Of a stretch of DNA of 64,000 nt, positions 47,483 through 58,597 are shown one piece after another. Each line of letters starts with the position of its first letter. The first letter of the stretch is position 1. The position numbers were made by a program, and so were the translations under genes. The DNA is from Dugong dugon (taxonomy: Eukaryota; Chordata; Mammalia; Sirenia; Dugongidae), in NCBI GenBank assembly GCA_030035585.1, contig CM057463.1, positions 141,888,736 to 141,952,735 of the forward strand, read 5' to 3'. A model generated the notes under the pieces. It worked only from the letters and a program-made list of their open reading frames with translations, did no database searches and was not told where the DNA came from.

Positions 47483-47690
47483 AGATGGAAGGAATACACA
47501 GAGTCACTGTACCAAAAAGAATTGGTTGACTTCAACCATTTCGGAAGGTAGCAAATGATCAAGAACTGATGGTACTGAAGGGAGAAGTCCAAGCTGCACC
47601 AAAGGGATTGGCAAGACGCAAGGCTGTGGGAATTGACAAAATACAAGTTGAGATGTTTCATCAAATGAATGCAATGAATATATATATACA
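47483..47690 (+). mobile_element. Inverted 5' segment of the RTE
   Basis: Plus-strand sequence (gatggaaggaatacacagag, then ttgacttcaaccatttc, gttgagatgtttcatcaaatg) encodes the RTE region just upstream of the minus-strand piece. Both pieces contain a version of the gagatgtttcaacaaac-like block, so they overlap by roughly 40 bp in element coordinates. Opposite orientation with a small overlap is the pattern of 5' inversion by twin priming. Confidence 0.75.
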
Positions 47691-47871
47691 TTTAATGTGT
47701 ATGAACAAGGATGCAATGAATATATATATTATATATAATGCATATGAAGGACCATATTATTTGATGAAATTATGTAAATAATTTGTTTATAAATATTAAA
47801 TGGCATTACAAATTGTGAATATTATAATAACTATTACAAATATTTAAATTTTTTATTATAAATATTATAGC
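47691..47871. repeat. AT-rich low-complexity DNA
   Basis: TATATA runs and repeats of the word atgaatatatatat, then interrupted AAATATTA runs. It borders the inverted RTE end. No gene. Confidence 0.7.
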
Positions 47872-48182
47872 TCTTCTTCCTAGTCAGTCTTGGTCTGCAT
47901 TCCTTTATTATCCTTCTGATGTCCACAGGATCAGTTGTGATAGTACCTCTTTTATTTCTGGTATTAGTAATGTGTGGCTTCTCTTTATTTCTTGGTTAGC
48001 CTGAACCTGACTAGAAGTTTATCGATTTTATTGATCTTTTCAAAGAACCAGCTTTTAGTTTCACTGATTTTCTCTTTTACTTTTTTCTTTCAATTTCACT
48101 GATTTCTGCTCTAATTTTTATTATTCCTTTCTTCTTACTTTGGGTTTATTTGTTCTCGCCTTTCTTTTTTCTTTTTTTTGAG
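47872..48182 (-). mobile_element. Ancient L1 ORF2 fragment
   Basis: Complement encodes the L1 linker region; the plus-strand words gatcttttcaaagaaccagc and tttctgctctaatttttatt are the same segment seen at 9935-10010 in L1-B. It is more diverged than the L1-B to L1-H set, so it is an older L1M-type piece. Confidence 0.75.
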
Positions 48183-48536
48183 TTTCCTAAGGTAAAAAAC
48201 CTTGAGAGTTTAACTGTAAAGTATTCATGACAGGCTGTTTCTTTAAAAAAGTGTCATCAGTATCTTTGGTTAGCACTTCTGTCTTAATCAGACCAGGTCT
48301 GCACCATTTCCCTTACCGTAATTTCTCACAGACAGTGTCATGGGATAATCTTGTACATGTCATCTTAGACATGGGAAAGTATATGTGTAGCATAAATGTT
48401 GACAAAGGGAATTTCCAGGTCAAAAGATATGTGCACTTTTACTTTTGAGAAATATTGCCATATTATACTAGCATTGTTGAATAGGCAGCACAAACTTGCT
48501 TACACAATATGCTACCAAACTTTTTCACTTTACCTC
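48183..48536. other. Unrecognised DNA
   Basis: No gene or repeat that I can name. The wording near 48380-48470 (ggtcaaaagatatgtgcac) might be decayed L1 C-terminal region, but the support is weak. Confidence 0.5.
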
Positions 48537-49020
48537 TGCGATGGCTAAGATTGTGTGTCAACTTGGCTGGGCCATGATTCTCAGTGTTTTAATGTAATCA
48601 CTCCCAAGATTGAATATACTGTGAGTAGCCAATCAGATGAAAGGGAATCTCCTTGGGGGTGTGGCCCACATCTGAATATAAGCAGACATTCTGGCTTTTT
48701 GCTCTCTCTGGATCCTGTGACTGCCTCCTGCCATCTCATCTCCAGTTCTTGGGACTTGAGCTGTCAGCTTATCTGCTGAACCTGGGATTCATCAATCTGC
48801 ACAGCCTGTGAGCGGGAGCCCTGCTCTCCAACCTGCCGATCTTGGGCTTGCCAGCTTCTGTGGCTGTGTAACTTAAGAGAGGCCTCTACCCTGATCCATG
48901 GACTTGGGACATTCTAGCCGCTACAATCACGTAAGCTGTTGCCTTGATATAAATCTCTCTCTGTATATATATTTATACAGTTTACTGGTTTTGCTTCTCT
49001 AGAGAACCCAGCCTAAGAGA
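48537..49020 (+). repeat. Solo LTR of the ERVL family
   Basis: Starts tgcgatggctaagattgtg and ends ttctctagagaacccagcct plus aagaga. It is flanked by perfect 5-bp repeats acctc at 48532-48536 and 49021-49025. It is the plus-strand relative of the LTR at 22258-22852. No internal sequence remains, so it is a solo LTR formed by LTR-LTR recombination (family knowledge). Confidence 0.88.
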
Positions 49021-50793
49021 ACCTCTAAATCACATTTAATTTTTATTCTTTCAGTACATTCTTACTTTGTTTAGAGCACATAGGAATATTGTCTCACCAA
49101 GAAATATGATTACTCCTACTTTTCTTAAAGCATGGAGCTGTCTCTATCTTCAGATTTCCCATTTTGGCAGACATGATTAAAAGAAATCTTTGACTTTCTT
49201 TATAACTCTACCACAAGAAAAATAATTTTAAGTATGATGATGAATGCAACTTACCTATGACCTCATTATGGAGGAAACCAAAACGAGGAGTGAAGTTGAT
49301 AATAAATTGGGATACAGGACCTAGCTCTTCCTTAGCAATGGCCAATGGTTGCCCTGACAGAATTTGTATTTTTTAAAAATCAGCAACTATTTCAACTAAA
49401 CAAAGAAACAAACAAGTGAAACTCTTACAGTTAACACTGTGAAGCACAAATAAAACAGATCTGCAAATCAGCCCACAGGCTTCCTGGTTGCATTCTGTAC
49501 TCCAGAAATTCTGAACTAGTTTGACAAGACATGCACATGTGTCAAAGCACACTCGTGCTACTGATAGCTACAGGCATGTCATTCTTTATCAAGGCAGTCA
49601 GGGGAGGCTTGGGGAAGAGCCCCCAGTGAGTTGAAGTCATTTCTGCTGTAAGCTGTTTCACATAGGCTCCTAGGAGGGTGCACAAGGGGACTTGAGTCTG
49701 GTGGCATGCTGCTGTGTACCTGCTGATTGCTACACAGTGTGGAACACCTGGCACTCATTGCTCTGCCCTAACGAGTCATAAAGATCCTCAACCACCTGGA
49801 ATCTATTTCAGTAGCCAGATGCATAGTAGGCCACTTCCCATCATGGACAGAGTCCATGAGTTGCTGGAGGAGCTCATTTCTCAGGTGCCTAAAAAGTACA
49901 ACTACAATGGACAGTCCCCTGTAGGACCAGTGGAAGATGGGTGGTGCCTGGAGGCTAGGTGGAGTCTTCTGCAGGGCACACTTCTCTGTCTTCCAGTATA
50001 TGCTGCCTTTTGTAACTTGTGTGGACTTTTTGTAGCATGCAAGCTAGCTGCGGAGTGATTGCTCTAATTATACGTATACCATTTTATAAACCAGAGCTTC
50101 ACAATTTGTTTGATATACTCTATTTGAGATGAAAATATTGAATATGATTTGAAGTCCATTTGCTTTGTCGTAAGAAATTTCAACATTATGATTGTTAATA
50201 AAATATAAGAAAGCTGTTTGGTTCTTTAAATATAATGCCAATTATATTTAAAGGTTTTAATGATGCAAAATGTGTTTTCAAAAGTTTATCTCCCATTTAT
50301 GAATTGACTTGACTGCAACTAACAACAACAACATGCTAACAAAATGTCCATTGGCATGATCAGGAATTTTATGAGATTACTATGAAAAGTTTCTATAGCA
50401 ATTCATATTGACATCTCAAATATAAAACCTGATATCACTAAGTCATAGCCATAAAAGGAAATTCAAGCTTCTAGTTTTAAAATAAAATACAAGTTAACTA
50501 CTTAATTTAATTCCTAATAATTTGTATTCTTTATTTTCATATATAAAAATAATAATTAATTTTTTAAACTAAGCCTGATATAAATACCCTTAAGCAATCA
50601 GTGTCATTAATGATAACATTGTGTTCTCTGATGCCATATGAAAAATCTTGGGAAGCACAGCTTAACCCTTCCCCAGATCATGGATACTTCATGTCTCAGA
50701 CAACATAACCAAAAGAGAATTCTGAAGTTACTCTTCCCCAAGAGATATCTGTCCAAGTATACTTATTTTCTTCACACACTTGCTATAGAGGTG
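49021..50793. other. Long stretch without a recognised gene
   Basis: AT-rich single-copy-looking DNA with one GC-richer island at about 49680-50060. That island holds a 114-codon plus-strand frame (49714-50058). Its product has a short hydrophobic C-terminal run (L-L-C-L-P-V-Y-A-A-F) and matches no family I know. No splice signals or poly(A) signal were convincing. Confidence 0.5.
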
Positions 50794-51461
50794 TGTCTTA
50801 TTTACTTAGTGCTGCTGTAACAGAAATACTACAACTTTTAAGAGCAGCCTTTTTTTTTCCCTCATAGTTTTGGAGGCTAGAAATTGGAATTCAGCACGTT
50901 AGCCATGTCAATTCTTTCTGAGGGCTTTGAGAAAGAAAATTGTCCCATGCCTCCTTCTTGGTTTCTGGTGGCTGCTGGCAATCCTTAGCATTCCTTTGCT
51001 AATTATAGATGCATCTTCCTCTGTCTTCAAGGAGCCGCGGTGGCACAGTGGTTATGGCTAGGCTGCTAACCAAAAGGTCTGTGGTTTGAACCCATGAGCT
51101 GCTCCATGGGAGGAAGACGTGGCAGTCTGCTTCTGTAAAGATTACAGCCTTGGAAACCCTGTGGGGCAGTTCTACTCTGTCCTATAGGGTCACTGTGAGT
51201 CGAAGCGACTTGATTGCAACGCATTTGGGTTTTGGTTATGTCTGTCTTCACATGGCATATTCCATCTTTGATTTGGTTCCCCTGTCCTCCCTTTATTAAA
51301 AACACCATTCAGAAAGGATTAGGATTGGTACCCACCTACTCCTATATACTTTATTTACTGATTACAAAAGAAAAACCCTATTTCCAAACAAGACTACATT
51401 CACAGGTATAGGAATTAGGACTTAAAAAATCTTTTGGGGGGACACAATTCAATGCATAACA
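50794..51461 (-). repeat. MLT1/MaLR-type LTR, interrupted by AfroSINE
   Basis: Left end tgtcttatttacttagtgct and right end about ttggggggacacaattcaat show an MaLR-type LTR in minus orientation. The central wording is closer to classic mammalian MLT1 (tgtcttcacatggc) than to the 24974 family, suggesting an older element. It is split at 51030-51240 by an AfroSINE. Confidence 0.75.
51030..51240 (+). mobile_element. AfroSINE copy 3, with target duplication
   Basis: The best copy in the window. It has head gccgcggtggcacagtggtt (A-box region), B-box ggtttgaaccc at 51083-51093, body ctgctccatgggagg, and 3' part tatagggtcactgtgagtcg. It is flanked by the perfect 10-bp repeat tctgtcttca at 51020-51029 and 51241-51250. 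It is nested in the LTR. Confidence 0.93.
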
Positions 51462-51479
51462 CTGGGGAAATAGCATTTG

Positions 51480-52560
51480 GACCAGTAGGACCTCATAGGG
51501 CATGATGTAGGCTTTGGTTTCATTCTAAGTATCATGGTATAAAATTGGGGAATTGAGAGCAGAGACTGCAAAAGATCTTATTATTTAGAAGGTTTTCTTT
51601 GAATGTTGAGTATAAAATAGACTTTAGGGATCAGAAGTGAAAAGTTGGGAAACTGAAAAGTTACAGTTGTTCAGGAGAAAGACAGTGGTTGAAGGAGGTG
51701 CCAAACTGTCAAATTCTAGATGTGTTTGAGGGAGAAACTATAGGATTTACCCATGGGTTGAATGAGGGTATAGAAGAAACATAGGAGTCAAGGGTGGACT
51801 GAGCAACTAAGTGAATGTGTACCATTTATCAAAATGGGGAGCACTGGGAATCAGATTTGAAAAGGAAAAGCTTTTTTTTTTTTTTCCTGGAAATGTTAAT
51901 TCTACAAGGAAATACAATGTAACTAGTTTGGATAGTCACATAATGGGAGAGTAGCTCCAGAAATATAAATGTGGGACTCATTGACATATAGACAGTATAT
52001 GAAGTTGCGGGATAGATGAAATCACCTAGTGAGTGAATATAGATGAAGAAAAAGGAGTCCCAAATGACACCCTAGGGCAACCTAACCGTTAGAGTTAAGG
52101 AAGAGGAAAGGACACAGCACATGAGACTGAGAAAGACTGGCCTGTGTAGCAAGAGGAAATCCAGGAGAGATGGGTTCCCTGGAAGTCAATGGAATGAAGT
52201 GTTTCAAGAAGGGGAATGACCAACAGTGCCAAATGTTGAGAGATCAAGTAATCAGGGAACTGATGATTGACCTATTTGGTAATAGAGAGTGCAGTGGTGA
52301 CCTAAGAAAAAAGATTTTATCAGAGCTATGGAAATGAAGACCTGATTAAAGTGTTCACAAGAGAAATCTAGAAGGGAGAAAATTGGATTAGAAATATAGA
52401 CAACTCTTTGGAGATGGTTTCCTGTGGCCAGGAACAGAGAAATGCAGGGTAGGGGCATAGTTGAAGGTAATGTGAGATGAAGGGTGGGTTTATTTGTTTT
52501 TAAGATGGGAGAGTTTATAGCTTGTTTGTAATAATTACTTATCAAAAATGAAACAGAATT
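51480..52560 (+). mobile_element. Ancient mammalian dispersed repeat, family uncertain
   Basis: Several blocks match a widespread old mammalian repeat I remember (gactcattgacatatagac, gatgaaatcacctagtgagt, aagtgtttcaagaaggggaa, atatagacaactctttgg). It contains no open frame. I cannot assign the family name with confidence; an old L1 end is possible. Confidence 0.55.
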
Positions 52561-53020
52561 AGCCCTTGTGTGATTTGCAGGCAGTACATATTTTAGTATT
52601 GCAGAAATAAATTAATTTAGATTAAAATTATCCATGCCATTCTGGTACTACTGTGAGTACTCTCCCCTTTATCAAGCACAATCTAATAAGGAAAAAATAT
52701 ATTGAGTAATAAAATTAAAATGCAATGCCTGTATATCATGGATATTATTTGATACCTGTCATGGTTCTTTCAGGTCAATGTTACACATTTCTGCTCTTGC
52801 TAAAACACATAAACACACAAACAAAAAATATTATATTAGCCACCCATAAAAGTCAGCATTAATAAATGTTTATTTGAAATGTTTACAGACAATAAATGCA
52901 AGGCTTTTGATACATTTCCCTAAGTAACAAATACGTTTATGTGGAAATTCATTTAAATATATATTTATATTTGACTATATATTAACATGTAATCACAGAA
53001 AATGTGTTATGTAAATATAC
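52561..53020. other. AT-rich DNA, nothing recognised
   Basis: Low-complexity AT runs (about 52950-53000) and no coding or RNA signal. Confidence 0.6.
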
Positions 53021-53585
53021 TGTCTTGATTATCTAGTGCTGCTATAATAGAAATAGAAGTAGATGGCTTCAACAAACAAAAGTTTCTTCTCTCACAGTCT
53101 AGGAGGCTAGAAATCCAAATTCAGGGTGTGAGCTTGAGGGGAAGGATTTCTCTGTTGGCTCTAGAGGAAGGTTCTTCTCATCAATCTTCTCCTGAACTAC
53201 GAGCTTCTCTGCACAGGAACCTCGGGTCCAAAGGACGCACTCTGCTACCGGCACTTCTTTCTTGGTGGTATGAGGTCCCCCTGTCTCTCTGCTGCTTGCT
53301 TCTCTCTTTTATCTCTTGTAAGATAAAAGCTCATGCAGGCCATACCCCAAAGAAACTCTCTTTACATTGGATCAGGGATGTGACCTGAGTAAAGGTGTTA
53401 CATCCCGCCCTAATCCTCTTTAACATAACCCAATCTTGCCCCATTAACCACAGGCAGAGATTAGGGTTTATAACTCATAGGAAAATTACATCAATCACGA
53501 AATAGAGGACAACCACACAATGCTGGGAATCATGGCCTAAATAAGCTGATACGTATTTTTGGGGGACATAATTCAATCCATAACA
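53021..53585 (-). repeat. Solo LTR, MaLR/ERVL type, perfect target duplication
   Basis: Same family as 24974-25443 and 29463-29926 (tgtcttgattatctagtgct at the left, tttttgggggacataattca at the right). It is flanked by tatac at 53016-53020 and 53586-53590. At 565 bp it is longer than the other two and retains a middle segment (about 53320-53450) that they lack. No internal sequence is left. Confidence 0.9.
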
Positions 53586-53590
53586 TATAC

Positions 53591-54431
53591 CCTCACACAA
53601 TTATTTTTTATTTTGAAGGAAACATTTGCAAGGAAAATAAATGGAAAACATACTGTGAATACATATATAGAATACCAAAAATTTAATAGTTGTTGAATTT
53701 CTCTGCTTAAACTACCCCTACACCAAAAAAAGAAAAAAAAAAAGTTAACCTTCAAGTAAATGATAATTATTATCAACCATGAGTCATGATAGAACAAGTG
53801 AAACTATCATAAATACAATATATAAAAGTAGTTTCCTAATGTTTTTGCTTGGGCAAAAGTATATTTTATATATGAGTCACACAGGAGAGTTGCTTAATTA
53901 GAAATTCCAGGTAGGATAACTCAGAAAAGATGTCAATGTATTCTTCATTGCCATTACACACTCAAAACTCAATGAGAAGATAATTATTAATTAAAAGTTA
54001 GATGGACATGTAAAAATCTGATTAAATAAGCCAGCGTATGGGAAATTCTGAGGCTTTAAACCAGAAAACTTTCATACGCACTCTCTCTTTCCTTTCCCCC
54101 ATAATTTTAAAAGCATTTAGACAGATAGCAGATTTTTTTTTTTTTTTCTTTTTCATTGTATGGGAAACAAGAAGAAAGCACTCGAAGAGCGAGCTGGGTT
54201 TTCAGGTGGCAAGTAGCCTCCCAGGGGGAAGCAGAAGTTATAAACAGGTAAAAATACAGAGCCTTTTCAGAGATATGATTATTTCTGTTAACTTTAGGCA
54301 TTCAGTTAAAATAGTCTCCCTGTTGATTTTTCCTGAATTTGTGTATCCCCTGTATAGAAGAATACCCAGGACAGGTTTCAGTTCATTGTTACCTCTATGT
54401 GTGGCAGATATTGTCAATTAAACAAAAAAAA
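53591..54431. other. Unannotated DNA
   Basis: AT-rich with A and T runs (53725-53745, 54132-54150). The 127-codon frame at 54038-54421 includes the poly-T run translated as phenylalanines and shows no domain. Nothing else seen. Confidence 0.5.
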
Positions 54432-54585
54432 CCCCATTGCTGTCAAGTTGATTCTGACTCATAGTGGCCTTATAAGACAGAGTAGAACTTTCCCTATAGG
54501 TTTCCAAGGAGTATCTCGTGGATTTGAAATGCCAACGTTTTGGTTAGCAGCTGAGCTCTTAACCACCGTGCCACCAGGGCTCCAA
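54432..54585 (-). mobile_element. AfroSINE copy 4
   Basis: Minus orientation. The 3' tail appears first (cattgctgtcaagttgattc, tgactcatagtggcc), then the body complement (tttccaaggagtatc), and the tRNA-like head complement (gagctcttaaccaccgtgcc). Target duplication is not clear because the flank is A-rich. Confidence 0.88.
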
Positions 54586-55445
54586 ACTGACATTGCCAGC
54601 TACCTAGCCAATATCTTCAATTCTTCTGTGGTAATAGGACCATAGTTTTGTCTGGGGTAACATAACCATTTAAATGCTCACTTTCCTATCATCCCTTGAG
54701 GTTAGTGATGATAAACTTCTGCCAGTGATACTTGTGTTGATTTCTGCTGAGAGGTTGTGAAAAACTCTGACTTTCTTGATAAAAGGAGACAGATGCAATG
54801 AATTTTTCTACTTTCATCCTGCCTTGAACATGAAGATGAGGCTGCGGCAGCCATTTTGCAATCATGAGGGAATGACCAAGAGACTCCTAGAGATACTGAA
54901 TGCTTAAATAAGACAATAAACTGCTACTTCTGGACATTTTTTTTGGTAAGCAGAATAAATACTTCTAGGATGAAGTTGGTAGAAAAGGTTTTCTAATACT
55001 TGGGACCAAACAGATTCTGACTGACACACTCTCCTGTTTCAAACAGCAAAAGTATGAAACTGGCATTCTGTAATATGTGAAATATTTGGATTCAGTAGTG
55101 TATTAGTCAAGGTAATGCTAGTTACTACAATAGGTGATGTCCCAAATTTCAGTGACCTTAACTCAAAAGGAGTTTTTTTTACATGCCCTTAAATCTCTAG
55201 GAAGTGTGATAAGGGAGTGCGAATAGAGGTGGTGGCGGCACTCAGCTCCTGCAGTCAGAGATACAGGCCCTGCCAGCCTTCAGCAAGTGACTTCCAACAT
55301 TCAGCTGGAAGAGGGGGAAGAGAATGTGTAGAGAATATAACTCATGAGAAGATTTCATATGTTATAACTACAAGTGGCAGCACACATCCCTTCTGCCCAC
55401 TCCAGTGGCAGGAACTCAGTACCTGGAACCACCTTACTTTGAGGG
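54586..55445. other. Probable old repeats, unassigned
   Basis: At 54800-55040, wording like cctgccttgaacatgaagatg and gcagccattttgcaatcatg recalls an old mammalian repeat. At 55097-55440, gtgtattagtcaaggtaatg with a later ggcagcacacatcccttctg recalls another. I recognise the style, not the family. No gene seen. Confidence 0.35.
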
Positions 55446-55459
55446 AGGTTAGGGCATGT

Positions 55460-55603
55460 GGTCTAGTGATTAAGAACTACAACTGCTAACCTAAAGGTCG
55501 GCAGTTTGAATACACCAGGCGCTCCTTGGAAACCGTATGGGGCAGTTCTACTCTGTCCTATAGCGTCACTATAAGTCAGAATCGACTCTCAGCAGCAACG
55601 GGT
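55460..55603 (+). mobile_element. AfroSINE copy 5, with target duplication
   Basis: Head tctagtgattaagaactac, B-box-like cagtttgaataca, body gctccttggaaaccgtatg, tail tagcgtcactataagtcaga. Direct repeats ttagggcatgt at 55449-55459 and 55604-55614 are perfect over 11 bp. Confidence 0.92.
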
Positions 55604-55847
55604 TTAGGGCATGTAAGCTAGCTGTGGACACATGAGAAAAAGGAAACAGACTTGTTTGGTAAATATCTAGCCAGTCTCTATCATAAGTAACAAGCAGAGT
55701 TTTGATATGTGTCTGTCAAATTTTTTCTTTTATTTTGCTAAATGTCTATCATCTCTATTTAGCTATCTACACAACCACTCACCCAACTCCCCCACCCATG
55801 CATCTATCCATCCATGTATCTATCTTTATGTTTTAGCATCTATTGGG
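55604..55847. repeat. Intergenic DNA with a short CCAT/CATC-rich run
   Basis: A short microsatellite-like stretch occurs at 55795-55830 (catctatccatccatgtatc). Otherwise nothing recognised. Confidence 0.5.
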
Positions 55848-56025
55848 TATCATTTTGTTCTGAGCATTGTGCTAAATGCTTTGCATGCATTTTATTATTA
55901 ATCCTTTCAAACATCTTATGATGTAGGTACCATCATTATCTATATTTTACTGATAGAAGTACTAAAGCTCAGGGAGTTTAAGTAACTTTCCCAAAAAAAC
56001 AGAGCCAACAAGTGTTGAAGATAGG
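55848..56025 (-). mobile_element. MIR SINE
   Basis: The complement of the MIR core is plain: gcattgtgctaaatgctttg, atgatgtaggtaccatcatt, gggagtttaagtaactttcc. MIR is an ancient SINE shared by mammals, so this marks old, long-standing sequence. Confidence 0.85.
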
Positions 56026-57114
56026 AATCTTTCTTTGCCCTGGAACATGTCTATTTTTCAAGAGCACTGTGGAGGCTGATTAAGTACAAGTGTCATCTTC
56101 ATAGACAGACTTGACAATATGTATGTCACCCGTACAATAGACTGCTGTCAAGTTCTCCCCGCTAAATATCTCTTTCTTATATCCACCTGCCCACTATCTT
56201 GTATGTACTTCTAGAAACTGGAGTAATTTTCAGGGTTGTTATAGATTAAAATGTATTTGTTTCTAAATATTTGGTTCTATAGTTAGGTTCAGCTATTTCT
56301 GCTTTATCTGAATTTATTTCATAAGGAATTAGGCAATAACTTGATACGATTGATGGTTTACATTATACCTAGCCCTCTTTACCTTTCTGCTTTCTGCATT
56401 TATCTAGATTTTCTATATATTCCTCTGTGTCCTGATAAGCATTATTTCCCTTGTAGATAGCAGTCTGCTTCAGTCCTATACGAAGTGGAACTCAGCCAAA
56501 TGCAGTAACGATTCCATAAGCTAGCAATTAATGCCAACCTGCTGCCTGGTTGGTGAAGCACTTTCCCCTTCCGTCAGCTGTCCAGTTCAGTAGATTGGCT
56601 TCTTCTTTATGTTATCCAAGATGCTATGCTATTTACACAAATTGACCTCCAGAAACGTTCTCTGCTTACCAAAAAATCAGTTATATGCAAAATTACAATG
56701 ACCTGTCCTCTCATTTATATACATCTTACTTAGTCTCACTTCTCTAAAGTTAAAGTATAGCATAAATTAGGTAACACTGGAAATGATTAATGATTTGTCA
56801 TTTTGCCTGTCAAGTTATACTATATTGTGTATAAAGAATAACTTGCCTTTATTATTAAGTGTTTTAGAGATCTTTAACTTATTCTCCAGACATTTCAATG
56901 AATTTGTTAAATGTTAGCATCTCAGCTTCATACATGTCTGACTTAAGTGAAACAGACACTGAATTACTTAGATATTCAAGTTATTGGTAGCCTAGAATTT
57001 ACACTTATAGAACCATAGCTTAACCCCTTAATTTTAATGATTTCAATTCATGGATACTTATCATTCATGCATTAAAAAAATTGATAACCAACATCAAGTA
57101 AAATTTACAGTGGA
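56026..57114. other. Unrecognised AT-rich DNA
   Basis: About 1.1 kb without a repeat, gene or RNA I can name. Confidence 0.6.
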
Positions 57115-57985
57115 TAATTGTCAGTGCATTTTTTTAAAATGTATTTTCTGTTGAGGTATAGTTTATATACAGTAAAATGTTTAGATCTTAAGAATGCCAT
57201 TCAATTAGTTTAAGAAATGCATACATTCCTGACACTTAATAGAACATATCCATCATCCCAGAGAGTTCCCTTGTGTACCTCCCCGAGTCAACACCCCTCC
57301 CTAAGTAAACACCCCTCCCCAAACAATCACTGATACTGTTTCTAGCATCATAGAATTACATATAAATGGAAATGTGCAGTATGCACCTTTTTTTCTTGTT
57401 TCTTTGATTAAAGAAAGAGACTCATCTATGTTGTTACATGTATCATCAGTTTTGTTCCTTTTTTAACTGCTGAGTAGAACACCACTCAATATTCTATTGT
57501 ATGGATATATAACACTTTCTTTATTCATTACCCTGTTGATGGACATCTGGCTGTTTCCATTTTTTGATGATTATGAATAGCTTACATAAACATTCTTGTT
57601 CAAGGTTTTTGTGGACATATGTTTTCTTTTTCTTGAAGAAATACCTATGTCTGTAATTGCTAGATTGTAGAGTAGGTGTGTATTTAACTATTTAAAAACT
57701 GCCAAAGTATTTTCCAACGTGGTTGTGCCATTTAACACCCCACCAACAATGTATGAGAGTTCGGGTTGCTCCATAGCCTCTCCTACATTTGGTGTTGTTG
57801 ATCTTTTTCATTATAGCCATTTAAGTGGATTCATAGTGTATCCCATTTTTGTTTTCATTTGCATCTCTCTGATGACTAACAACAGGAGAGCACTTTTTTT
57901 TTTCATGTGCTTATGGGCCATTTGTATATTTTCTCTTCTAAAGTGTCTATTCAATTATTTTGCCATTTTTAATTTATTATTTGTG
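57115..57985 (-). mobile_element. Ancient L1 (L1M-type) 3' half fragment
   Basis: The complement carries decayed ORF2 C-terminal sequence. The plus-strand words ctgttgatggacatctggct, gttgtgccatttaacacccc and catttgcatctctctgatga are counterparts of 28073-28450 in L1-D but strongly diverged. The 3' side (57130-57400) is the old L1M UTR type. It is far older than L1-H. Confidence 0.8.
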
Positions 57986-58597
57986 TTTTCATTATTGAAT
58001 TGCATGTCCATGAGGCTTATAAGAATGAAGTATATATACAGTACTCTATTGGAACTAAATGAGAAGGAATAATACTTGACGTGTGTCAACCAATTTAAAA
58101 TAAACTTAACTACATTATCAGCCTGTAAGTTTTGAGTCATATGTGTACTTTATGGATGACATTTTTTTCCAGCAAGAAATCCTTGGCTTTTTTTTTTTGC
58201 TTTTACAGAGTCTGTCCCAAAGTAAATGCAGATGACTTAGCTTCTATGACAAATAATCATATTTAAATCAATTAGGTAACTGTGAATATTAACCTGTCAT
58301 TTCATAGATACCATTGCCTCTACCTGACATCAATAGACTATTGCCGGCTATTTCAAGTATCAACTGCACAGAACAAGAATGCGGTAAGTTTTTCAAATTT
58401 TTGTGCCAGTTTTGTTTAACAAGAAACACTTTTAACATGTAGAATTGTTTCACAAAGTCTGTCAATGTATAACCTCATATATGAGTGTTCAATCCAAAAT
58501 TAGTATGCAGTCTTTTATGAATTCTAACAGTGTGTATTACCACAGTTTGCCAAAAAATAAGTAATTCTCTACAAAAAAAATAAGCACTATTTAAAAA
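57986..58597. other. Unannotated DNA
   Basis: AT-rich, no recognised gene or repeat. It contains the left target duplication of the next element at its end. Confidence 0.55.

Larger units (their letters stand above)
24937..47690 (-). mobile_element. RTE/BovB-like LINE copy in four pieces
   Basis: Pieces in element order from the 3' end are 24937-24973, 25444-25957, 46577-47482 (all minus strand), and 47483-47690, which is inverted. Minus-strand translation gives the RTE C-terminal signature (Y-A-C-E-S-W-T-M-N-K-E-D-L-R-R-T-E-A-F-E) at 25674-25877. RT palm sequence (F-I-D-Y-A-K-A-F-H-S-V-D) is at 47035-47259 and an RT N-terminal part at 47293-47480. The total of about 1.7 kb is about half a full RTE. 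Interruptions are the LTR at 24974-25443 and the L1 stack at 25958-46576. Confidence 0.88.

Noticed and set aside
54038-54421. 127-codon plus-strand frame
   Set aside because: Contains a poly-T run read as phenylalanine, and no domain or splice context was seen.
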